From Trichobilharzia szidati (lineage: Eukaryota > Platyhelminthes > Trematoda > Strigeidida > Schistosomatidae), in assembly GCA_944472155.2 (NCBI GenBank), contig OX235271.1, positions 86,317,256-86,381,255 on the forward strand: 64,000 nucleotides of DNA, in the 5' to 3' direction. The notes beneath the pieces are model-generated. The model searched no databases, had not been told where the DNA came from, and was given only the letters and a program-made list of their open reading frames with translations. Below are positions 33,001-44,481 of the stretch, piece after piece (within the stretch, counting starts at the first letter, position 1; each line of letters starts with the position of its first letter). Made by a program: the position numbers and the translations under genes.

Positions 33001-33604
33001 AGGTTAAAGGAATAAGTAGACTGTCCAATATACGAAAAATATTTCGGGATCATGAACATTGGGCGCTGATGTCTGGTTAGCTATTTAGTGCATGCGTGAA
33101 CAACCGAACGTTCCAAATGCTGTGGGCGCTTGACTGAGACTACCAGCCTGACCAGTCAACTTGAACGCTTAATTTCATAACCAAATGTTGAATGATGAAA
33201 GCTGTAGGCAGGTAACTTTCGGGATTTTTTATCAATATAGCTCCCTTCTGCCTTCCTGTGGGGCCTTAGCACCGCAAGACGATACTAGCTGGAAGTAAAA
33301 CCAAATGATAGCACCATTACTTCAACTTTTCTGATAGGCATATTGGCAACGAGTGACCCTCTGACAGTCTGTCTATGCCGCTGTAATGTATGTACACGGA
33401 TACGTTTTTGGAGGTTGAAGGTATCGGCGTTCACGAATTGTACGGAGTATACTCACGCAAGATCTTATATCAACAACTTCTGTCGATCTGCTGCTGTAGC
33501 AGGAAGGACGCTGACTTCGGCGCCTGTGTCGACTAAATACCGAGTCTGGCTTATCACATCATGGATGTAAAGTAAGCGGATAGTGCCACCGGCGACGGTC
33601 GCCG

Positions 33605-34467
33605 CTAACGCGTGCCGGCAGGATAGTTTCCCACAGACTTGGAGGCTTTGCCGAAATCACAAGGTTTTCGACAACATTTCGCTTCCTGGCCATAGGTGTT
33701 GTGATACCAACACCAGTCAGGATTTTTGAGAGAACGTGTGTTGGACTTAGATCGTCCACGTGCGTTTAGCCGTTGAGGGGATTTAGGACGACGGTAGGAG
33801 GAATTGCTAGGCTTGTTTGACCTAAGCACCTGCTGGATGGAGTTGCATAACTATCATTGCAGTATCCTTACTCGATGTCGGCTTGGTAACTGGGTATATT
33901 TTGGTAACTGGCCGTTTAGTTATCTCTAGAATTTTATCTGCAGAGACAGCTAAGTCATCCATAAGAACACCCTGAAGTGTCACAAGTACAGTCTGAACTG
34001 ACTGTGGCAGTTTGGATAAAAATAGTTCTCAGAACAGTCCTTCGTCGAACTGACTATGGCCAATGATCTCTTTCATTCTTGCCAGCATGCTCACGGCTGA
34101 CTGATCCCCTAACTCGATGTCACGAAATAACTCATCCAGACGTTGTCGATCCGTGAGAACGTTTCTCTTGAGGAGGGATGCTTTGAGCAACTCGTACGAG
34201 TTACTTACCTCTGGACTCGACATTTGCAGAGTTACGCACCTGCTGAATTCCCGCGTGAATAACTGCGAGGAACTGTGAACGTTGGTTGGATATGCCATGC
34301 TCACAAAAATCAGGCTCGGCTATCTGAAACCACGTTTCAGCATTATCTGGCCAATATGGTACGAGCTGAATTGTTTTAGTGGTTGAGCGAATACGAATAA
34401 CCTTGGGGCTAGGATCACTCATGACGAAATATATGCCGATTACAATATAGTACAAGAACAAACACAA
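33605..34467 (-). pseudogene. Gypsy gag pseudogene
   Basis: Aligns throughout with the Gag at 25598-26416 but has lost the frame in at least two places, near 34201-34260 (small deletion) and in the segment around 33860-34030. The basic segment and the CHCC cluster ([18 protein letters not shown]) remain. It cannot yield full-length Gag. Confidence 0.8.
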
Positions 34468-34548
34468 AAAGGAACGAACTCACCGGGTTTATCTGCGTGT
34501 TTATTGAAGATGAAGTTCGTGGTTTGGCTCACCAGTTTGGAGTTTGAA

Positions 34549-34886
34549 GGTATCGACGTTCACGAATTGCACGGAGTATACTAACGCAAGATCCTATACC
34601 AACAACTTCTATAGTGCTCGCTCTTCGAGTACCAAAGACAAAGCAAAAGACCAGATTTAGTCGTCCAAAGTGCGATATATATTTCGGGACCAAATAGCGG
34701 GCTGAAGTGAATGCTTAGCTGGCTAGCGATCGTGAACCCACGTGACACGACGGAGTACCGAATGGCGAGGATGCTTGACCAGAAGCCTTTAACTAAACAA
34801 GTCAACTTAAACATTGAGGGTCAGCATCCAATGTTGAGTGATGATTGCTGTGGTCAATAATTTCGGGGAATTATTTACCGCTATAC
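34549..34886 (-). repeat. Gypsy LTR, older copy
   Basis: About 335 bp, clearly homologous to 26530-26878 with scattered substitutions and small indels. A primer-site-like TGGTGAGCC lies just inside (about 34530-34518, minus strand). Confidence 0.8.
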
Positions 34887-34889
34887 GTT

Positions 34890-35080
34890 AAATGTTCATC
34901 CTTCGGTTGTAGTACTTTGTTCGTTTCTTGTCTAGTGTCCATCGAACTCTGACTAGAAGACAAGAAAGCTGAGCACTTAGGCAAAAATGTGACCGAAACT
35001 GAACGCAACTGAACGCGCGCTCCTTGAATACGACGTGACTTTTCCTCTCTAACCGGAAAATACCTATTTTGTGAATTATC
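34890..35080 (-). repeat. Gypsy 3' internal region outside the LTR
   Basis: Resembles 24080-24180 (TTTGTTCGTTTCTTGTC, GAAAACAAGAA/GACAAGAAAGCTGAG), which is the region upstream of the 3' LTR in the younger element. It sits on the far side of the LTR at 34549-34886, as if that LTR were shared by two elements in tandem, with the PPT lost. Confidence 0.45.
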
Positions 35081-36197
35081 CGCTTGGGAAACCTGATCTT
35101 CCTAGCCGGTGAATTAAATTCAACCATTACTTACATATCGAATCTTTGTGTGGTAAGTCCAGCTGTCTCGAACTACTGCCAAAGCTTCAGGTGCTATTTT
35201 TGTAGCAGCATCTTCCTCACTCGTTCAGATAAACAAGACTTGTTGGTCTACCACGTGATTGCTGTGAAGCCGATTATCCAGAAAGTACTAGGTAAAGTCG
35301 AAAACCTTTTCTTTTCCTTGTCTTGTACTTGTTCAGTCTTATTCTTTTTCTTGTGAGTAGATACTGTTGCACTCTTATTCTTGTACAGCATAAGTTTTAG
35401 CGATAGTTAATATGGCTGTAGAAAGTAACCTTAGAAATGGCACCGAAACACCTTACTCTGTAGTCACAAGGGCTTCAGCCAGAGAAGGCAAAAACGCAGG
35501 GACACCAACCCCAAATCGCATACGCATCCTAAAGACCCGTGTAGGACTCGTCTGTCCTGATACTATGCCTGCACTGCCACAGTCTAGTACTGAAACGGCT
35601 CAGGCAATACTAGTAGGACAGGATGCTACACCTGCACCAACTGAAAGCCAATGTGTGAAGTACAACAAACCTAAAAGGAAACGCTCAAGACGTCATAAGA
35701 CCTCGAAGGCGTCACCAAGTAAGGGAGACGAATGCCAGGCGTGCAATATCATTGTTTCTAAAGCTGACTCAGCTTTCGAATGCAATTTTTGCAAACGGTG
35801 GGTGCACTGCCGTTGCGACAAAGAGGTGCCGAAATCATACTACGAGTTTATGAGAAATAACCCGTGCCCGTGGTTTTGGTATATCTGTCCACTCTGTTGC
35901 CCTGGCGTAGTCACACGGAGCGTGTCTGCGGTTAGCAGAAACAACACGCCGCCCTTGTGTCCCAACACGGTCCCATTAGCTTTTGTTCTCCTTTCTTTGT
36001 TACTATTATATTGTTGCTCATATATTCTATTACAGTCTAATTTTATATATCGTATCCTGTGGTGCACTGTTTAAATATGTGAATGCAATGCTGTCCTTTT
36101 TTATTTTATTTCTTTTATTTCTCTTTTTCTTTTTGTTGTTGTTGCTTTATATTTCTAAATCCTTATAAAATTTATGAGGTAATTAGATGCAATATTG

Positions 36198-36251
36198 TAA
36201 TGAACGCTGAAAATTCCATACCTGTACCACAAATACTGTTTGGAATAAAGC

Positions 36252-36290
<39 letters not shown>

Positions 36291-36292
36291 GT
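36198..36292 (+). mobile_element. SINE-A 3' tail inserted in LINE ORF1
   Basis: CTGAAAATTCCATACCTGTACC and the GGAATAAAGC end match the tail of the SINE-A copies (for example 54545-54598), followed by (ATT)n. The tRNA-like head is absent, either truncated on insertion or lost in the pyrimidine-rich 35985-36190 stretch. Confidence 0.75.
36253..36291. repeat. (ATT)n microsatellite
   Basis: An uninterrupted TTA/ATT run, probably grown from the SINE's 3' tail. Confidence 0.85.
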
Positions 36293-37430
36293 AGCTCCCC
36301 ACCTGCCAACATCACATTGCCAAAACTTGGCATAGAGAGTAAGAAGGACACTCCAGTCCTACTGACCGAAAATGCCAATTTTCGCAAGGTGAAGATTCAC
36401 AAGGTTGGACCTAAAACATTAAGGGAAGATAGAGTTAGAGAAGCACCACTTGCATCCACAAGCAAGCTTGGCAACACAATAAAGGCTGGCCAGAACCCGA
36501 TGAAGCCTAAAGTTGCTGATGCTACAAAGGAATACGAGAAGCCAAAGGCCAAACCTAAGTCTGAGGTTAATCGGTCTAATTCGCTCATCCTCTTTAACGT
36601 ACCTGTGAGCAAGGACAGCTTGCTTGAACAGCGGGCCCTGTTTGATCAGGAACAGTGGTCCAACCTGCGCAATAAACTAGGTCTGAATATTAATTCAGTG
36701 AAATTGTGCAGGCTGTACAGGGGTGTCCACACACCTCAAGGTAAGCCACCCCCATTACGGGTTACACTGGACTCTGCCGAAGAGGCTGAAAAGGTACTAT
36801 TGATGGCTCAGGTACTAGCCATCGACAGAAGCTCTAACATAAGGGTGAGACAAGACAGACCATGGGCTGTCAGACAAATGGCAAGGGAGTCACCGGAACT
36901 TTTGCCTCCCACCTCTATGGTAGTGCACGGTGTTCCGGAGCTGAAAACGGGCACTGCCTGTGAAAAACACATGCATGACGTACAGCAGTGGAGATGGCTG
37001 TCGTCTCAGATGGCCCTTGGCACTTCTGGAGCCATCTCCGTTTACCGACTACCTCGCCCCGCTCATCTCACACTGATTAGCTCCCCAAAGCTGCTTAGTG
37101 TCACATTCAACTCCCCAGAGCAGTTGGCCATAACACTTCAACGGTGGTATGAGATCAAGGGGAAATTGGGAGGACACATCCGATGTTGCGAAAGCAGACC
37201 TCGAACCATAAGGAGGCAGCAAACGGAGGCTCTAATACGTCCCCAAGCTTCAGTGACACTAGAGCGATGCAGTTCTGAGAATAGCAGTTTGTGTCACCCA
37301 AGTGTCCTGCCTAAATCCAAGGGAAAAAACCACAATGGGCCGGTTCCATCGGAACTGGCCAACTAGTCCCAACACTAAGTTCCCTACCAGCAGACAGCTT
37401 CACGTCAACTACCCCACAACACGCTGAGGT

Positions 37431-40240
37431 TGTAAGACTTACTGTTAGCTGCCTGTATAGCAATGTGAGGGGGCTGAGAGTAAAAATAGGTGAACTCCGA
37501 AATCTCCAAGCACACCTACAACTGAAAATAATAATTCTCACCGAAACATGGCTAACTCCCACTATCGCCGATAATGAAATCAGTATAGGTGATATGGTTT
37601 TGGTCAGGAGAGACAGGGATAATAAGGAAGGAGGGGCAACTTAAATGTGTTCGCGCAACGGACCCACCACTTATTGAACTCCCAGACTCCATATGGTGTC
37701 ATTTCACCGTAGGCCACACCAAGCATTTACTTGGTGGCATCTACCGATCTCCCACCTGTGGGGCAGAGCACAATCAGCTACTGCTCAGCACTATCACAGG
37801 GATACGAGACTTGGGCTATGACCAAATCACCATTGCTGGAGATTTCAATGCCCCATCACTGAACCTTGGCTCGGGGTATGCTAAGGGAAAATTCGGCCGA
37901 AATCTACTGCAAGCTATTCGGGACACGGGACTGACTGAGAATGTTGGAGACGACACTAGGTGGGGCCCTAGTGGAAAGTCATCAAAACTAGACTACATTC
38001 TAACTAGTGACCAACTACTCGTCGAAAAGGTCCAGGTCATGACTCCTCTAGGAAGTAGTGACCATGCAGTCATAGGTTTCGACCTCGTTCTCCGTGAGCA
38101 CTTGCAGTGGGACGCTACGCAACCATGTCTGTGTGACAGCAAGGCTGACTACGCTGAAATGCGGAGGCTCTTGTCCGATGCAGACTGGCCCTTAGCATGG
38201 GATGAGCTGTCTGTGGATAAACACTGGGAAGCGGTAAAAAAGATTATTCATACAGAGATATCGGATACCGTCCCTTTAGTCACAGCACAGCCCAAAAGAA
38301 AATCATCATGGTTGAAGAGAGGCACGTAGCGTATTCTGCAAGCAAAGAGGAAGGCTTGGTTTACGTGGCGCGTATCTAAAAGCCAGATCGACCATGATGC
38401 ATACCTGGAACTCAGGAACCGGTGCAATGCAAGAGTCAGGAGGGACAGAAGATCATTCCAGGCTAACCTTGCTAAAAAACTCCTGGCAAACCCGAAGAAT
38501 TTGTACCGATTCATGTCGGAAAGGAAACCAACCAACCAAGGGGCTTGCGCCTTAGTAGGCCAAAACGGTCAATATCTCACTAGTCTGGAGATGGCTGAAA
38601 CATTCAGTTTAGCCTTCGCCAAACAGCTAAACAGCAATGTGGGTATTACCGTTACGAACCAAAATGGTGGCATGACTATTTCACAGGAGGAAGACCAAAT
38701 AGTCACCCCTCAAATAAACCCTGCAATAGTACTGAGAAAGCTGCAGCGACTCATACCTGGGAAGTCCCCAGGTTGTGATGACATCGGGCCATCTGTTCTG
38801 AAACAGTGCGCCGAAGCTCTCTGTAGGCCTTTATGCGACTTGTTCCAACACTCCATGGAATCGGGTAAACTGCCAAAGGAATGGAAAAGAAGCATCCTTT
38901 CTCCGATCTTCAAGGGTGGGGATAGGCAAAATCCCACCAGTTATAGACCAGTAGCTCTACTCCCAGTGGTATCGAAAGTACTGGAAAGTATTATTGATGA
39001 TCACATCAGGGAATATCTGGATAGGTCTAAAATACTCCATGAAGCCCAACACGGTTTCAGGAAAGGAAGATCCTGCGTCACTAACTTATTATCAGCTTGG
39101 GACGATTCGACATCATGCTGGGATATGAATGTTCCTGTCCATGTGATCTTTCTAGACTTTGAGAAGGCATTTGACACTGTTCACCATGACCTTCTCCTAC
39201 ACAAAATAAGCCAGGTAGGTCTAGGTAAACCACTTCTGTCATGGTTGAAGGACTACCTAACTGAAAGGCAATTTTGCACCAAGGTCAATCGAGTCCGATC
39301 ATCTTGGCACAGCTCGTCATCAGGAGTGTCGCAGGGTTCTATCCTGGGACCACTGATGTTCTTGATTTTTATCAATGACTTACCATGCCGTCTAAACTGC
39401 CCGACTCTTCTATACGCTGATAACGTAAAGATATGGAGGGCGATAAAGTATCCGGAGGACTCAGATAGACTGCAGGCAGATCTAAGGCTTCTGGAAGACT
39501 GGGCGGTAACCAGTGGAATGACTTTCAACCTGAAAAAGTGCAAAGTAGTGAAGTTACGCACCTGTAGACTGCAGAATGCAAGTTACACCCTGTGCAATGA
39601 AAGCTTGTCCTGCTCAACGTCGGAACGTGACTTAGGTCTAGTTCTAACGGAGAAAATGGACACAAGCGTGAATTACACGGGGGATGTAGCGAGGGCATAT
39701 GCGGTCATACACTTTACACATAGACAATTAGGTGCACTCACTCCTGAGCTCTTTCTAAGGTTGTATAAAACATATGTCAGACCGCATCTTGAAGTGCATA
39801 ATATCATTGCACCCCCACTGCTTAAAAGAGACGCCTACCTCTTGGAAAGAGTCCAACGACGGGCAACAAAAGGAGTGGTTGGTCTCCGAAATAAACCATA
39901 TGACGAAAGGCTGAAGAAATTAGGCCTATTCACACTCAGTTACCGTCGCGTGAGGGGGGATTTAATTACTGCCTACAAAATAACAAATGATCAGAATCAC
40001 CCAAACAAAGGTGTTCTGCCATTGAGTAGGTATAGGCTCCCTCGTGGAAATCCTAGAAGGATAGCTCATCAGAGGGCAAGGACCCGGGTGCGCTCCCACT
40101 TCTTTTCCCTGCGGGTTTGCCGTCCCTGGAATTCCTTAACGGCAGATGTAGCTATGGCACCATCTGTGGACGCCTTTAAGCGAAGGCTGGACAACCATGC
40201 AGCGACACAAGGACTTCATCCAAATGGCCTATCCCCTTAA
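37431..40240 (+). pseudogene. CR1-like ORF2 (endonuclease and RT), inactivated
   Basis: Domains in order: the AP-type endonuclease begins SCLYSNVRGLR, has LTETWL, GIYRSP, GDFNAPS, KLDYILTS and SSDHAVI, and is broken by a deletion near 37625. A linker follows, with a TAG at 38327 where copy 2 has CAA. The RT (38501-40240) has HGFRKGRSCVTNLL, FLDFEKAFDTVHH, SGVSQGSILGPLMF and LLYADNVKIW. YADN replaces one catalytic aspartate, so even a joined protein would lack RT activity. It ends in the NGLSP C-terminus and stop at 40240. Confidence 0.88.
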
Positions 40241-40757
40241 AATCGCATATACCATTCAAAGGTAGACAATTAAACTGGTCGTTTTACTTCTTCACATTCC
40301 CTTCAGTCTTACTCTCCTGACAGCTTTAACTACACTTATTATTATTATTATCATTATCATTATTGCTGGTATATATATATGTATACCGGTTGACTGACTG
40401 TTGTTACGTTTTCTTATTTTTTTTCTCTGTCCGTTAGTCTGAATACCTTTACTAATTATATCTATTATTATTATTATCTCTTTTCCATTGACGACGATAC
40501 CGAAGGACTAACTGGTGAAAGGATCAACTCCATTCACAGTAGTAACAGTCTGAACACACCTCACACTACAAACCACATATAATTAATCCCAGCACTACTC
40601 CTTCCGGAGTCAACCAAAGCTACGACAGTCGAGTGGCGGGACGAGCTACACAGACGTTTATCAAAGATCAGGAACCTTTACCTCACAATCAAGAGGCGAG
40701 CACAAAGAAATCAAATTGGTTTATACTAGCTCGTAAAAACGATATTGGATATTGGAA

Positions 40758-40934
40758 ACATGGTTGAATTTGGACATGCATGCAAAAGACAAAGAAAGGA
40801 GAACTCAATATAATGCATGTGAATTCATTAAAACTACACTTAATTTATGATGCTGCACACCAAGGAAAAATGATCCACAGATTACTTTCTAAAAGGTTAG
40901 GCATGTTTGTTTTACCGTGTAAAACGTAAGCCTG
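40758..40934. other. Short spacer between two LINEs
   Basis: No gene; unique-looking sequence separating the 3' end of LINE copy 1 from the 5'-truncated start of copy 2. Confidence 0.6.
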
Positions 40935-40938
40935 TCAG

Positions 40939-41586
40939 ATGGGCACTGCTGCTCCTCAAGGCAAACCATCCCCACTGAGGGTAACACTAGGCTCTGCCGA
41001 AGATGCCGAAAAAGTTTTATTGACTTCCCAAGTCCTTTCTATAGGGAGGACCTGCAATATACGTGTTAGGCCAGATAGGCCATGGAAGGAAAGACAGATG
41101 GCGAGGGAGTCGCCAGAGCTTATTCCTTCTGCCTCCATGGTTGTTCACGGCATTCCTGAACTGGAAACTGGGAACGCTTGTGAGAAGCACTGTCACGATG
41201 TCCAGCAATGGAGATGGTTGGCATCCCAGATGGGTCTGGGAAGTTCAGGGGCTGTCTCTATTTTTAGACTGCCTCGACCCACTCACCTAATGTCAATTAA
41301 CACCCCACATCTGTTAGCTGTTAAGTTTAGCTCCCGAGACCACTTGACTACTGCTCTCCAGAGATGGTACGAGACCAAAGACAAGGTCAGCAGACACATT
41401 CGCTGCTGCGAGAGCCGGCCTCGTACCCAAAGGAGAGAGCAAAACGTTGTCATAGAACATCCCCAACCCCTAGTCACAATACAGCGGTGCAGCACGGACG
41501 ATGATAGCCAGTGCCATCCAAGTGCTCCGATTGAATCAGAAGAAAAAAACTCCAACAGGCCGGTTCCCGGGGAATCGGCCAACTAG
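40939..41586 (+). pseudogene. CR1-like ORF1, C-terminal part
   Basis: Corresponds to the last ~215 residues of ORF1 of copy 1 (PQGKPSPLRVTLGSAEDAEKV; RLPRPTHLMS; HIRCCESRPRT; ending PVPGESAN). The PHD finger is missing because of the 5' truncation. The first in-frame methionine is at 40939, but the true start is lost. Confidence 0.8.
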
Positions 41587-41648
41587 TTCGTAGGATAACT
41601 CCTCAACCGACAGCCCACATCACGTCAACCACCCCCCAATACGGGGAC

Positions 41649-42380
41649 GTGGTGAGACTGACTACCAGTTGTCTGTACAGTAATGTGAGAGGTCTAAGAG
41701 GCAAAATAGCTGAACTTAGATACCTACAATCACAGCTGAACTCCAAAATCATAATACTGACGGAAACCTGGCTAACCCCTACGGTGGCAGACAGCGAAGT
41801 CAGTATAAATGATATGGTCCTTGTCAGGCGAGATAGGGATCTGAAAGAAGGAGGTGGAGTCGCCATATACGTCGACAAACAGCTCAGATGTGTCCATGCA
41901 ATCGACCCTCCCCTCATTGAGCTCCCTGACTCCATATGGTGCCATTTCACCGTTGGGTACTGTAAGTATCTAGTGGGCAGCATTTACAGATCACCTTCAT
42001 GTGGAGCAGACCACAACCAGGTACTGCTGAATGCAATTTCAGCGACACATGACCTGGGTTATGATCAAATTGTCATAGCTGGAGACTTCAATGCCCCATC
42101 TCTTAACTTGATGACGGGATGTGCCCAGGACAGATTTGATCGAAATCTGCTGCATACCATCACGGAGGCCGGATTCACCGAAAATGTCAGAATGGATACT
42201 AGATGGGGCCCAGATGGGAAGTCTTCTAGACTGGATTACGTGCTCACTAGTGACCAGCTACTAGTGGAAAACGTTCAGATCACGACTCCCATAGGTAGTA
42301 GTGACCATGCGGTCATAACATTCGACATAGTCCTCCGCGAGCGTTTACAGTGGGACAATACACAGCCCTATCTGTTATAA
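41649..42380 (+). CDS. CR1-like ORF2, endonuclease domain
   Basis: The AP-endonuclease domain begins about 60 bp after the ORF1 stop, at MVRLTTSCLYSN. Motifs: LTETWL (about residues 37-42), IYRSPSC, AGDFNAPSLN, SRLDYVLTSD and GSSDHAVITF, with all catalytic-type Asp, Asn and His positions present. It nicks the target DNA to prime reverse transcription. A one-base frameshift at about 42378 (TGTTATAACA) cuts it off from the RT frame. Confidence 0.85.
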   Translation: MVRLTTSCLYSNVRGLRGKIAELRYLQSQLNSKIIILTETWLTPTVADSEVSINDMVLVRRDRDLKEGGGVAIYVDKQLRCVHAIDPPLIELPDSIWCHFTVGYCKYLVGSIYRSPSCGADHNQVLLNAISATHDLGYDQIVIAGDFNAPSLNLMTGCAQDRFDRNLLHTITEAGFTENVRMDTRWGPDGKSSRLDYVLTSDQLLVENVQITTPIGSSDHAVITFDIVLRERLQWDNTQPYLL

Positions 42381-42399
42381 CAAAGCCAATTACACCGAA

Positions 42400-44481
42400 A
42401 TGCGAAGACTTTTGTCTGAAGCAAATTGGCCAAAAAATTGGACAGAGCTTACAGTAGAAGAACACTGGAGAGTGGTAAAGGAGATCATTCACCAGGCGAT
42501 CTCAGACACTGTTCCTTTGGTCACACCTAAAGCTAGAAAGCAACGTTCATGGCTAAAAAGGGGGACACAACGCCTTCTACAGGCGAAGCGAAAAGCCTGG
42601 TTTGCGTGGCGAGTATCGCAGAGTCAACCCGAACATGAAGAGTACCTCGAACTCAGGAATCGGTGTAACATACGAGTCCGGAGTGATAGAAGGACATTTC
42701 AGAGAAACCTCGCCAATAAGCTTCTCGTGAACCCCAAAAGCCTATACAGGTTTATGTCTGAAAGAAAACCGACCAACCAGGGAGCTTGCAATATAGTGGG
42801 TTCTGATGGGAAATCTCTTACTAGTCTTGAAATGGCAGAGACATTCAGTCTAGCCTTTCACAGGCAACTGAACAGTAACGAGGATTTTACCCTCACAAAA
42901 CATCAAGATTACAATGCAAGACCAACGTGCGAAAACCTGCTGGGTACATTTCAAATTACCCCGGCTATGGTACTCATAAAATTGGGAAAGTTGGCTTCGG
43001 GAAAGTCTGCAGGTTGCGACGACATAAGACCATCCGTCCTGAAGCAGTGTTCAGAAAGTCTCTGCCAACCCCTAAGTGATCTGTTTCAACACTCCTTTGA
43101 TGTAGGGAAACTTCCATGTGAATGGAAACGAGCCATCCTATCCCCTATCTTCAAGGGTGGTGACCGGCAGAATGCGACCAGTTACAGACCAGTTGCGCTA
43201 CTCCCAGTGATATCGAAGATATTCGAAAGTCTCATTGACGACCACATGAGAAAATACTTCGACGGGACTAACCTACTCCATGAAGCACAGCATGGTTTCA
43301 GGAAGGGAAGATCCTGTGTGACGAATCTTCTACTAGCTTGGAACGATTGGACACTATCCTGGGATGTAAAGGTACCAGTCCATGTGATCTTTCTCGACTT
43401 TGCGAAAGCATTCGACACAGTTCACCATGGTCTGCTCCTTCACAAAATAAGCAAAGCGGGTGTTTCTGGAGCACTTCTCGCATGGCTGGAAGATTATTTA
43501 GGCGAGAGAGAATTCTGCACCAAAGTCAACCGCATCCGATCATCCTGGCACACCTCGGCATCAGGGGTTCCTCAGGGTTCTATCTTAGGGCCGTTGATGT
43601 TTTTGATTTTTATCAATGACCTGCCCTGTCAACTGAATTGCCCTGCGCTTCTTTACGCTGACGACGTAAAGATTTGGAGAGCAATAAACTCATCGGAAGA
43701 CTCCGACAGATTGCAGGCTGACCTGCAAACGCTGGGGGACTGGGCTCTGGCTAACGGAATGCCTTTCAACTTAAAGAAGTGCAAAGTAGTGCAACTTCAT
43801 TCCGGCAGGTCACAGAGTGCAAATTACACCCTTGGTGGCCAGAACTTGAGTTGTGTGCCATCAGAACGCGATCTAGGCCTTATTTTAACAGAAAAGCTAG
43901 ACACCAGTGTAAATTACACGAGGGACGTCGCCAAAGCTTACGGCACTTTACACTTTATGCATAGGCAACTGGGAGCTCTTACTCCTGAACTATTCCTAAC
44001 GTTGTATACGACATACGTGAGGCCACTCCTTGAGGTGCATAATATCATTGCTCCTCCGCTACTCAAAAGGGATGCTAACATGCTAGAAAGTGTCCAGAGA
44101 CGAGCGACAAAATGGGTGATCGGCCTCCGCAACAAATCATATGAGGAGAGACTGAAGAAATTAAGTCTTTTCACACTTAGTTACCGTAGTCACAGGGGAG
44201 ACCTCATCACCGTCTATAAGATCCTAAATGACCAGGCCCATCCTAACAAGAGCATCCTGCCATTAAGTGATTATAGGCTTCCACGAGGTAACCCGCTAAG
44301 GATAGCACACCAGAGACCAAGGACTCGAGTGCGTTCACATTTCTTCCCGCTTCGAGTTTGCCGTCTCTGGAACGCTTTACCGGCGGCCGTAACTACAGCT
44401 CCATCTGTGGAGATTTTTAAGCGGAAGCTGGACAATCATGCAGAAATGCATGGTTTGTGTCTCAATGGCTTACCCTCTTAA
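42400..44481 (+). CDS. CR1-like ORF2, reverse transcriptase domain
   Basis: A 693-codon open frame continuing the endonuclease frame after a single-base shift. RT boxes: HGFRKGRSCVTNLL, FLDFAKAFDTVHHG, SGVPQGSILGPLMF, LLYADDVKIW (catalytic YADD intact) and a C-terminal basic region (RLPRGNPLRIAHQR; KRKLDNHAEMHGL). In CR1-type elements this makes cDNA at the nicked target. It is the most intact retroelement enzyme in the window and could supply activity only if the frameshift is bypassed. Confidence 0.9.
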   Translation: MRRLLSEANWPKNWTELTVEEHWRVVKEIIHQAISDTVPLVTPKARKQRSWLKRGTQRLLQAKRKAWFAWRVSQSQPEHEEYLELRNRCNIRVRSDRRTFQRNLANKLLVNPKSLYRFMSERKPTNQGACNIVGSDGKSLTSLEMAETFSLAFHRQLNSNEDFTLTKHQDYNARPTCENLLGTFQITPAMVLIKLGKLASGKSAGCDDIRPSVLKQCSESLCQPLSDLFQHSFDVGKLPCEWKRAILSPIFKGGDRQNATSYRPVALLPVISKIFESLIDDHMRKYFDGTNLLHEAQHGFRKGRSCVTNLLLAWNDWTLSWDVKVPVHVIFLDFAKAFDTVHHGLLLHKISKAGVSGALLAWLEDYLGEREFCTKVNRIRSSWHTSASGVPQGSILGPLMFLIFINDLPCQLNCPALLYADDVKIWRAINSSEDSDRLQADLQTLGDWALANGMPFNLKKCKVVQLHSGRSQSANYTLGGQNLSCVPSERDLGLILTEKLDTSVNYTRDVAKAYGTLHFMHRQLGALTPELFLTLYTTYVRPLLEVHNIIAPPLLKRDANMLESVQRRATKWVIGLRNKSYEERLKKLSLFTLSYRSHRGDLITVYKILNDQAHPNKSILPLSDYRLPRGNPLRIAHQRPRTRVRSHFFPLRVCRLWNALPAAVTTAPSVEIFKRKLDNHAEMHGLCLNGLPS

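Larger units (their letters stand above)
33015..34886 (-). mobile_element. Older rearranged Gypsy copy (gag and partial protease only)
   Basis: Same family as 23555-26878 on the same strand. A full LTR lies at 34549-34886, and a gag pseudogene (34467-33605) has the same Cys/His cluster and frameshifts (34467-34201, 34304-34029, 33829-33605). A protease piece (about 33600-33478) joins abruptly to ~65 bp of LTR-like sequence (33413-33478). The 3' internal and PPT-side region follows (33237-33410), then a strongly diverged LTR (about 33015-33236). RT, RNase H and integrase are gone. Confidence 0.75.
35412..37366 (+). pseudogene. CR1-like ORF1 (PHD finger and RNA-binding region), interrupted
   Basis: The first part (35412-35970) starts MAVESN and has a basic stretch (KPKRKRSRRHKTSK). 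A Cys/His cluster follows (CQACNIIVSKADSAFECNFC...WVHCRC...CPLC), matching the PHD/zinc-finger type found in CR1 ORF1. The second part (36293-37366) has an RRM-like start (SNSLILFNVPVSKDSL) and ends at a stop at 37364. Between them, 35978-36292 is non-homologous and holds a SINE-A tail plus an (ATT)n run, so the original frame is broken by insertion. ORF1 of this class binds the element RNA. Confidence 0.75.
35412..40757 (+). mobile_element. CR1-like LINE, near full length, inactivated (copy 1)
   Basis: Contains ORF1 with a PHD-type zinc finger, ORF2 with endonuclease and RT, a ~500-bp 3' UTR and a GATATTGGATATTGG terminus at 40738-40757. Lesions: a SINE-derived insertion in ORF1, a deletion/frameshift in the endonuclease near 37625, a stop at 38327, and YADN in place of YADD. 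A 5' UTR probably occupies about 35085-35411. A second copy follows in the same orientation less than 200 bp downstream. Confidence 0.88.

Noticed and set aside
36083..36290. Hydrophobic start (FFYFSFSFCCCC) of the ORF at 36083-37366 as a signal or membrane segment of ORF1
   Set aside because: It is translated from pyrimidine-rich insertion sequence and the (ATT)n run. True ORF1 homology resumes only at about 36293.
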